From positions 1-16,688 of the forward strand of contig JAIBBE010000236.1 in the NCBI GenBank assembly GCA_019694835.1: a DNA stretch of 16,688 nt. The letters run 5' to 3'. The notes below the pieces were generated by a model, which had not been told where the DNA came from, ran no database searches, and worked only from the letters and a program-made list of their open reading frames with translations. Each line of letters starts with the position of its first letter. The stretch's first letter is position 1. Both the position numbers and the translations under genes were made by a program. This document shows, piece by piece, positions 1 to 7,100 of the stretch. Source of the stretch: Fimbriimonadaceae bacterium (GTDB lineage Bacteria > Armatimonadota > Fimbriimonadia > Fimbriimonadales > Fimbriimonadaceae).

Positions 1-332
1 GGCCAGCCGCCCACCACACTTCAGGCTCGAGCCCGCCGCCGCTCCGGGAACACCACCTCGACCCGGAACGGACTCTCGATTCCCGTTCGGTTTATCACCA
101 CTGAACGAACATCGGCGTGTCAGCACCCCCATGCGTATGCGCGGCCGATCGGCTGGTTCCATTCCGCCTGGATCTCGTGTTGAATACGGCGGGACAGCCC
201 CGTTTGGCGTGGCCGCGGAGGTAGTGGCAAGGCCCTCGGCTGAGCCGCTCTCGGTGGTGCCGGCGGGCACTCTGGGGCGGTTTTCGGCCGAATCAGCGCG
301 AATTTGACCACAATTCGACATCGCGGGCGGTT
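1..332. other. Left-edge non-coding or decayed sequence
   Basis: No gene can be supported here. Reading frames on the plus strand stay open from the window edge (one to about 183, another to about 307), but their conceptual products are rich in Arg, Pro and Ser and resemble no family I know. Open frames of this length are common by chance in GC-rich DNA. One of them could be the tail of a gene that starts outside the window. No tRNA, terminator or promoter pattern was convincing. Confidence 0.4.
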
Positions 333-575
333 TTGGAGCCAAAAGTGCCGCAATTTGGAGCAGTGGTGGAGTCTGGGGAGGAGCCCTTTCCCACGTGCTG
401 CGAATCTGGCAATGCCCTTATTACGATTGAAACCAGTGAAATCGACTTGGAAGTGTCAGTACCTTGGCGCGTAAGCGTCAGCGGACGTATGACCTGGCAG
501 CAAAGCGGGTTTACTCACCAGGAATTTGGTTGTGCCAGGTGTGACGACGTGCTGTATATCGAGGCGATGACTTAG
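333..575 (+). CDS. Small hypothetical ORF, possibly a gene remnant
   Basis: An 80-codon ORF with a TTG start; the frame is open upstream to a stop near 222, so the start is uncertain. The product has a plausible beta-rich composition in its second half. It carries a Cys-Cys pair near residue 22 and a CARC (CxxC) motif near the C-terminus, which could bind a metal. I recognise no family. Third-position GC is only slightly above even, lower than in the clear genes of the window, and there is no strong ribosome binding site. It may be a short real gene, a decayed fragment, or chance. It ends 126 bases before the 3' end of the convergent minus-strand gene. Confidence 0.25.
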   Translation: MEPKVPQFGAVVESGEEPFPTCCESGNALITIETSEIDLEVSVPWRVSVSGRMTWQQSGFTHQEFGCARCDDVLYIEAMT

Positions 576-701
576 CCTTCAACGCTGAGGCGGACCGTTG
601 TTGGAGGAAGGCAATGCCCTCGTTCCGCAGGCAGTGCACACGAGTCAGAGCCTGAAGGCCGCGACACGTCTGAACGCGGCCGAACAGGGCGAAATATGAA
701 G

Positions 702-1289
702 TCACTTTTCTGGCCGACCTTTCCAACCAAATAGTGCTTGCCGAACGAATGCGGCCTTCGGAATGCTCAAGTAGAGTTCGGATGTCCCGTCGATCTGCTT
801 GACTTCGATTAGTTCGGCGTAATAGTGGGAATGCGCCTTGTCCACTTCACCGACTACTTTGGTTTCATCCACCTCGCGCCACTTTCGAGGTTCTTTGGGT
901 TCTCCCTTGAAGAATCTGTCCTTACTACCCGTCAGGGTGAACACCTCGACTACAGGATGACCACGCGCGCTAAGCCGTACCGCATCGTCCTTACTCAGGT
1001 CTGGCGTCTTAATTTCGATGAATCCAGGGTCACCTTTAGTTCGCTCACGGAGCATCTCCTTCTCCGCTCGTTCGAGCAGGTTGACTGCGGCCACGAACTC
1101 TGCCATGTGTTTCAGCGCCTGGCGTGCTTCCCTATCGGAGAGCGATTGCATCTTGACGGTGGGCCGGCTTGGCAGGTCATGCCGTGGGCCTTGGTAGACC
1201 TTCGACCCAGAGCGGGACGTTGGCCCCTCCAGGCATTGGGGTGGCGTGCGTTCGCCCGGCACATTGGCGCAGCTCATCGAATCGCCCAT
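702..1289 (-). CDS. Hypothetical protein, about 195 aa
   Basis: I do not recognise this family. From the ATG at 1289 the protein has 195 residues. The first 45 or so are polar and Pro/Arg-rich and look disordered. A charged helical segment follows (start of motif MQSLSDREARQALKHMAEFV, then a Lys/Glu/Arg-rich stretch). The rest mixes Lys/Glu-rich loops with strand-like pieces such as HPVVEVFTLTG and HYYAELIEVKQ, ending in WKGRPEK. No catalytic motif, membrane segment or signal peptide is visible. The ORF extends upstream to 1487, but ATG 1289 is preferred because codon bias is good from there and a TATACA box lies just upstream. ATG at 1277 or 1151 are alternatives. It is divergent from the helicase operon and could be an accessory or regulatory partner, but nothing in the sequence shows that. 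Confidence 0.6.
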   Translation of the reverse strand: MGDSMSCANVPGERTPPQCLEGPTSRSGSKVYQGPRHDLPSRPTVKMQSLSDREARQALKHMAEFVAAVNLLERAEKEMLRERTKGDPGFIEIKTPDLSKDDAVRLSARGHPVVEVFTLTGSKDRFFKGEPKEPRKWREVDETKVVGEVDKAHSHYYAELIEVKQIDGTSELYLSIPKAAFVRQALFGWKGRPEK

Positions 1290-1297
1290 CCGTTTCT

Positions 1298-1303
1298 TGT
1301 ATA
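1298..1303 (-). promoter_or_regulatory. Possible -10 box for the 702-1289 gene
   Basis: On the minus strand TATACA ends eight bases before the ATG at 1289. This spacing would suit a leaderless or nearly leaderless transcript, which is common in actinobacteria. No clear -35 hexamer is seen upstream. The call is weak and rests only on the hexamer and its spacing. Confidence 0.25.
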
Positions 1304-1462
1304 GTTCCGCCCGTATGGTAGCAGGCGACGCGGAAGCCGACGATGCAGAGTCTCTGCGCCCGCCGAGGGATGATGGCGCGGGCAGTGCTCCGACGCTCGA
1401 GAACTCGGTCGATAGGGAGATCTCTCGCTCACCGAATCGTCGAGGTAAGTCGCTGTCGCCCA

Positions 1463-1657
1463 GTGACGAGGGAGACCCACGAGCCATTGATCAACGTAGG
1501 CCAACGCCACAGCCTTCGCGTGCAAACCTCTCGCCGCGTTCGGGCAGAGCCCAGCTGGATCAAGGGACTGGGGAAGGCCCTCGAGAGGCGAGGCGTTCTG
1601 GATCTCGTGCCGCGCTACCGCGTCCGACAGCCCGAAACCGCGAACTGCCGCGATTAG
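1463..1657 (+). CDS. Small ORF upstream of, or frameshifted N-terminus of, the next gene
   Basis: This frame (open from 1343; GTG at 1463, TTG at 1487 and GTG at 1520 are possible starts) shows strong G/C bias at third positions between about 1540 and 1657. The frame of the following large gene shows none there. The product includes SWIKGLGKALERRGVLDLVP, which reads like real protein. It stops at 1655-1657, and the coding signal then passes directly to the frame of the large gene. Either this is a short separate gene of 45-64 codons at the head of the operon, or it is the true N-terminus of the next protein separated by a one-base loss (a -1 shift near 1654 would join them). I cannot decide between these. 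The stretch 1290-1462 before it contains nothing else I can name. Confidence 0.35.
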   Translation: MTRETHEPLINVGQRHSLRVQTSRRVRAEPSWIKGLGKALERRGVLDLVPRYRVRQPETANCRD

Positions 1658-1704
1658 ACGGCCTGAGCCGTTCGGCTGGGCTTGAAGTTTTCAGCGCCCT
1701 TGGC

Positions 1705-3123
1705 TTGACGGCTGATGAGGCGGTGTTAGCCGTTTGGGCAGAACCCCCGGAAATGCTCGCGGACATCCTCTATGCTCCGCACTGGTCGGCCGACCGCCCG
1801 ATGTCCATGATCGCGGCCTTTGAAGCTCTAGCGGGGAGTGCCATCCCCCCGCCGAAGAACCTACTTCCACTCATGCCAGTCGATGAGCGGTCGATCGCTG
1901 CAGTAGTTTGTCGGCCCGTAGGAACGCAGGGCACGGCCGACCTGGTCGAAGGAACCGGCGCAGTCGTCCGTTGGCACCTTGACCCCATTCCATCCGAGTA
2001 TCAAGCGGCACTCCTCGACGTTGATGCTTGGAACTACGTGGACTCCATAGCGCACGAACTGAACGAGCGGCCGTTCGCGATCAGGCGCGTGGATGAAGTC
2101 ACCGACCGATACAAACGGGACTACGTTGAGCGGGGCGCTCGACCGAAGCCCCATGTTGCCCGGCCGGTTCAACTTGCGTGCCAGAATGTAATCCTCGGGC
2201 TTTCTGTGTTCGCCCATGACTCGAGCTTCGACGGGCTCCGCGTACCGGCGTGGACTACATGCGAAGTTCCTCATGTAGCCACCCAAGAAGCCGTTCGCGC
2301 ATTGACCGCGCTCATGCTCTGCGATGCGTATGCGTCCGGTGGCACGATGGAGGTGCGGTTTGGCCGAGCCGTGCCAGCGTCCCTTTGCCGTTATGCCCGC
2401 ACTATCGGACTCGATATCGACGGCGGCACCGCCAGACTGACGCCCCCGCAGTCGAGAGATCTTTTTCTCGCCGTGACGCAGATGCCAGAGGGACTACGGA
2501 GACGGGTCGAAGATTACATCGCGGACGGTGTAGAGAGTCCTGAGCGACTCTGTTACACCTTGTTGGCCAAGATTTGGGAACCGATCGAATTGGATTTTCT
2601 CATGGGAACCAGCAGTCGGACGCCCTCCATCCTCGTCGGCGGGTCGAACCTCGGCGATCGTCCGACACGGATGGCAGAAAGCGAAGCCTGCCGCGCTGCG
2701 TTGCTTCTCGGAATGCTCTACCGTCGATTGGACGCGCTCGATTCCGCCGGAAGCTCTGCAGAGGCCAGGGTCTTCGATGACACTTCGGCCGGAGTGAGTT
2801 GGGACGTTATAGAGGAATTCGGCGCGGTCGCATTCCAGGATCTTCCGGATGATCCACTACCCTGGCAGCGTCCAGGCTCGCAGGTGAGGCCCGAGGGCGG
2901 TGCTTTCATTGCGCTGCCCCGCGCGCACCCGTCTAACGCAGACGTAGAGACAGCGCGGATGTTGTCTGACAGCGCCAAGCTCCCTGTCTGCCTTGCGGTG
3001 CCGGCAGATCGAATCGACGTGGTCGATTGTGATCTGCCTGTGCTCGCCTGCCCGGACCGTGTCTCAGAATTGGACGCAACCGCTGAGCGAAAGCTCATGA
3101 GTTCGCGGATAGCCCGAGCATGA
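1705..3123 (+). CDS. Operon gene 1: hypothetical protein, about 472 aa, start unresolved
   Basis: First clear gene of the helicase operon. No recognised family. The 3' end is firm: its TGA overlaps the ATG of the next gene (ATGA at 3120-3123). The 5' end is not. The frame is open back to 1246, but codon bias favours it only from about 1655. In-frame start codons are TTG 1705 (used here), GTG 1723 and ATG 1753, none with a good ribosome binding site. The protein looks soluble and mixed alpha/beta. It begins around TADEAVLAVWAEPPEMLADI, carries an Arg/Glu-rich helical middle (EGLRRRVEDYIADGVESPERL) and ends with strand-like pieces (LPVCLAVPADRIDVVDCDLP). No P-loop, metal-binding cluster or membrane segment is visible. 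Coupling to a helicase suggests a partner or substrate-recognition role, but this is inference only. Confidence 0.75.
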   Translation: MTADEAVLAVWAEPPEMLADILYAPHWSADRPMSMIAAFEALAGSAIPPPKNLLPLMPVDERSIAAVVCRPVGTQGTADLVEGTGAVVRWHLDPIPSEYQAALLDVDAWNYVDSIAHELNERPFAIRRVDEVTDRYKRDYVERGARPKPHVARPVQLACQNVILGLSVFAHDSSFDGLRVPAWTTCEVPHVATQEAVRALTALMLCDAYASGGTMEVRFGRAVPASLCRYARTIGLDIDGGTARLTPPQSRDLFLAVTQMPEGLRRRVEDYIADGVESPERLCYTLLAKIWEPIELDFLMGTSSRTPSILVGGSNLGDRPTRMAESEACRAALLLGMLYRRLDALDSAGSSAEARVFDDTSAGVSWDVIEEFGAVAFQDLPDDPLPWQRPGSQVRPEGGAFIALPRAHPSNADVETARMLSDSAKLPVCLAVPADRIDVVDCDLPVLACPDRVSELDATAERKLMSSRIARA

Positions 3124-4136
3124 CGACGGAACAGAGAGCTTTTGTTCGGATGTCCGCGGCGTCAGCCGAAGTCGTGGCGGAGTTGCACCGGCTTTCCATC
3201 GGCGCACTCGAAAGATCTAAGAAGGCACCCATCGGTGATAGGGTAGACATCCTCCGCTTCGAGCGTTGGCAGACTGAACTAGAGTTGCTGGCGCTGGTTG
3301 CCTGGAACGGTGGAGCCCCGACGTTCGTTGAGGCCTCGCCGGCAAGAGGCGAACGGCTTACCTGTATCGTGGACCCTGAGGAGTCGCTTGGCGATGTATC
3401 GGAAGAGGCGGTGACGTGGCTCCGGGAGTGCGCGCAAGACGGCGCAGTGGTGATCGAGTGTGTGACACCGTCTGGTCCGGGAAAGACCGTCCGACCGCAA
3501 GGATCGGGAACCATCCGGCCCCCTATGGATCCATGGGAGTCATCAAGCGGCCAATGGGGGAAGGCAGCGGTGCGAGAACGATTCCTCGCTCAACTCGATG
3601 CATCGGTTCGTAACCCAGCGACTCCAATCGTCCCCAGCGGCGTGTCAAACTCCGTGCTGACTGAGGCACTGCGCTCCTATGCGGCTCGAACCAATTCAGA
3701 TCCAGCAGTGCTGGTGCCGGTGGCCTACCGCGATGGTTCGAACGGACGACCATTCTGGTTGCGTGCCCTGAACCTGACGGACAACCGGCAGCACATGGGG
3801 CGCGTGTTGACGTTCTCCCTGCTGTCGATCCGGCACAGTGCGCTCGATGCCTTGGTTGACGGCGCGTGGTTGCGAAACACCGATGTGAGTCGCCCGCGTC
3901 CCGCCGGTGATACCGACGAGATGGTCTACGCCGAGTCGGTGCGCCAACTGTTAACCATCTCTGATGGGCAGCCGGCCACCATAATCATGTACCAGACCGG
4001 CCTAGACACGGCCATCGTAGGATTCTACAGGGCGGTAACGGAGTATCTCCTCACCCGTAGCGACCTCCTAGTACTGCCTCGCTACTACCAGTCGGATGGT
4101 ACCTACGCGGAAGGTACTGCATGGAGGGCGGAGTGA
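3120..4136 (+). CDS. Operon gene 2: hypothetical protein, 338 aa
   Basis: Starts at the ATG that overlaps the previous stop by 4 nt and ends at a TGA overlapping the GTG of the helicase gene, so all three genes are probably translated in a coupled way. No recognised family. An N-terminal helical part (about residues 1-60) is followed by strand-like segments (residues 80-115), then a Pro/Gly/Ser-rich linker around 116-145. The C-terminal part (about 150-338) has RPFWLRALNLTDNRQHMGRV near 210, a hydrophobic helix-rich segment to about 312, and an aromatic end including LLVLPRYYQ near 316. A TPSGPGKT string at 116-123 resembles a P-loop but lacks the first Gly and a following helix, so ATP binding is not claimed. 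No signal peptide or membrane span. Likely a dedicated cytosolic partner of the helicase (inference from coupling). Confidence 0.85.
   Translation: MTTEQRAFVRMSAASAEVVAELHRLSIGALERSKKAPIGDRVDILRFERWQTELELLALVAWNGGAPTFVEASPARGERLTCIVDPEESLGDVSEEAVTWLRECAQDGAVVIECVTPSGPGKTVRPQGSGTIRPPMDPWESSSGQWGKAAVRERFLAQLDASVRNPATPIVPSGVSNSVLTEALRSYAARTNSDPAVLVPVAYRDGSNGRPFWLRALNLTDNRQHMGRVLTFSLLSIRHSALDALVDGAWLRNTDVSRPRPAGDTDEMVYAESVRQLLTISDGQPATIIMYQTGLDTAIVGFYRAVTEYLLTRSDLLVLPRYYQSDGTYAEGTAWRAE
4123..4135 (+). promoter_or_regulatory. Ribosome binding site that decides the helicase start (GTG 4133)
   Basis: GGAGGG at 4123-4128 lies four bases before GTG 4133, and that GTG overlaps the previous stop as GTGA. 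The ATG at 4121 sits directly on the purine-rich site and has none of its own, so GTG 4133 is the better start. The choice changes the protein by only four residues. Confidence 0.6.
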
Positions 4137-7100
4137 CGGATCCCGAACGCCCGGCTCGGGGCACTTCAACAACTGAGACTTGGGAGACGCTGTGTAAGGA
4201 CTGCCGGGCTGCTGCTCGGAGCAGTGACCCGAGATTTACCGCTCGGGGTACAAAGCCACGTACCGAAAGTCAGGCCGTCTTTTCGTACAGCGGCAGGTGG
4301 GCTGAATGGCTGGTCGAGCGGGGCCAAACTAGGTCGGACCGTTGCCCGGAATGCCGGAATAAGCACAAGCAAGCTATACGTGCCTATCCGGTCGCATATG
4401 TCGACGTGAAAGCGATTGGGACGGTTGCCGATCTCTCCGAGCCTTCGGGGCCCTTGGGTGGACTAGGCCCGCTACCTGTCACTCATGAGCGTAAGCGATT
4501 CGAAGTCGACCTACAGAAGTTCCAGTTCGGGTTGAAGGACGAAGACATCGTCCAGCTGATGGATGGACTGTCCCACGGCAAACGCGTAGCGGTTCTGGAG
4601 GCAGGAACTGGCACGGGGAAGTCCACGTTTGCGCCGTTTCGGTTGATGTATCCCCCAGACCAGCCGCCCGCCGCTAATGGCTCCGAGCTTTACCGACCCA
4701 CGCGTCACGGCCCGATCGTCGTGACGGAGCCTCGCATCCCAGCAACGACTGGAGTCGCGACGTTCGTGGGGGAGGCGCTTTGCTTCGGCCATGAACGGTG
4801 TACCCGGCACATCGGCCCTGGATTCCCCGTTGGATACCAGAAGCAGGGAGAAAAGTACTGGGACGAGGCTTGCCAGCTCATCTACGTGACTGATGGCACG
4901 ATGATCAATTGGATTCGCGATGGCCGACTTGCACGGATTGGGACGGTGATCGTCGACGAGGCTCATGAACGAAGCGAGAACATCGATCTTATCCTAGCCC
5001 TGCTGCGCGACCAACTCCCCCGATACCAGCACCTACGCGTCATAATTGCCTCTGCCACTATCGACAAGAACTTCTTCATCGAATACTTCGGCGGCCAAGA
5101 CAAAGTTCACTCGCAGTACGTACCAGCCGTGAAAGGTGTCGGTTATGGTGTTCCGATGTTTCCGGACATCGAAATCACAGATGGAGTCATCCAGAACGGC
5201 TTAGGCCTACCTGAGCCCATAGGCCGCTTCGATGGCTGGCCGATGACGACAGATGCCGGAGAAGACGTGTATGCCCACACTCGGGCGCTGAGACGACTCG
5301 CTGCGACGGAAGAAATACCAATCGATCAATGGCGACAGAGAATGCCAACAGCGGTCGCGCAGCAGATACTTCGACTGCTCGAGGAAACCAAGCCCGACTC
5401 GGGCGACATTCTTGCATTTCTCCCAACGACCGATCTAATCCAAAAGTCTTGTGACCAGGTTCGGCGAGGCCTTCAACGAGTCCAGTCCAGAGTCAACGTC
5501 TACGCACTGCTGTCGACCGTGACTGAGGCTGACAAGAGGGCAGCACTGGCTCCCAGCAAGTCCGGTGAGCGGAAGGTCGTAATTTCTTCTAATCTTGCCG
5601 AGACTTCGCTCACTGTGAGTGGTGTCCGATACGTGGTGGACTCTGGCTTGATCTGCCAGAGTGAGTGGGATCCCGAAATAGCGCAGGAGTCCCTCCCGAC
5701 AAAGCCGCACAGCCAGTCGGGCGTACGGCAACGCTGGGGACGGGTCGGCCGCGACCAAGTCGGATGGGTATTTCCGCTCTACACACAACGGCAGTTTTTG
5801 GAGAACATGCCTCGCGATACACCTCCGGGATCAACGCGCGCAAATCTCGAACAATTTCTAATTAAGCTGAAGGCCGCAGGCGTTGATAGTCCTGCCAGCA
5901 TCGAAATGCCGGCGAATTTCACCAATGACCAATACGCGCCCGATACCGAGGCTCGTCGCGCCGCGGACGTATTCAGCGCAGAGATCGTTCGCGCTGAGCT
6001 TGCGCTAGCAGCGAACGGGGCGGTCGATTCAGCTGGTCATCTGACAGCGCTCGGACGAGAGCTGCAACAATTTGCAGGCCCCGCGGAGCAAGCAATCGCG
6101 ATCATGTTTGCTGACCGGCTTGCGTGCGTGCCAGAGGTTGGCGTCGCGCTTGCGCTTCTGTCGGGAGGCCGGCTGGTAGGTCGTGAGGCTTTGCTGAGGT
6201 TCGACCGAGCCTGGCCTCCAGCATGGCGCGTCCAAGCGACTGCATGCCACCGGGCTCTGGCGGTCGGGTGCCGTGACGACCTCGACTTCGTTCTCCGTAT
6301 CGCTGCCGCGTGGGCACGTTCAGGCTACTCAGACGCTTGGGCGCGTATGTGGTGGATTAATCCGGACATCCTAGACCAAGCCTATTCGCATGCGCGTCAA
6401 CTGCTCGAAACCCTCTCTGCGGCCATGAAGGAAGAGGCGATGCGAGCGGTGGACGTGAGGCTCATCCCTCGATCCCGGGCGGTCCTTTCGCGGGCACTCG
6501 CCAGCCTCACGTATGTGCCCGCTGAAGAGGAGGGCACTTGGCGCCTCGAACTCAGCGCAGACGCACAGCCTGTCGAACTGGGACGTCAACGCCTGATATC
6601 GGTGGCCGGCCGTTTGGTCGCGTTGTCTCGCTGGCGTCCGTCTTCGTCCGACGATTCTGAACCGCCGAAGGCGATCATTGAAGGCCTCGTGTCGGTGGAG
6701 CCTTGGGCAAGAGAGGGGAACCCCGATCCATTCGAATTGCTCCTGCGGGCGTCCGCTATGAGCCATGGGGACTCGGCAGAGCCCGCTGATGTTCTAGGCC
6801 GAGTCTTGGATATGTTCCCTGTTGGAACCGTGGTGATGGCTCCCGCAGATGCCGAGGCAGGCATGCCCTACCAGGTCGTCGGGAAACATCCTGCCCCGAT
6901 ACCGCCGTACGACCTCCCCGACCTGGATGAGATTCGCGACGTGTCCGCAGAATCGACTGTGGACGACGACACAAGGATCGCTCGGCGGAAGGGGATTCGT
7001 TCAAGCGACGAGGAGGCAGCACAGTTCGCCATCGGCGGACGACGGCGGAACGCGGAGGCACCCGACGAAGAACTCGTTTTTGTGCAAATGGATGTTCGCG

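Noticed and set aside
825..1304. 159-codon plus-strand ORF
   Set aside because: It lies opposite the minus-strand gene at 702-1289, whose frame has better codon bias and a more protein-like product; this is its complementary shadow.
3465..3488. P-loop-like string TPSGPGKT in operon gene 2 (residues 116-123)
   Set aside because: The Walker A pattern needs Gly or Ala at the first position (Thr here), and a Pro/Gly/Ser-rich linker follows instead of a helix. No Walker B partner is visible.
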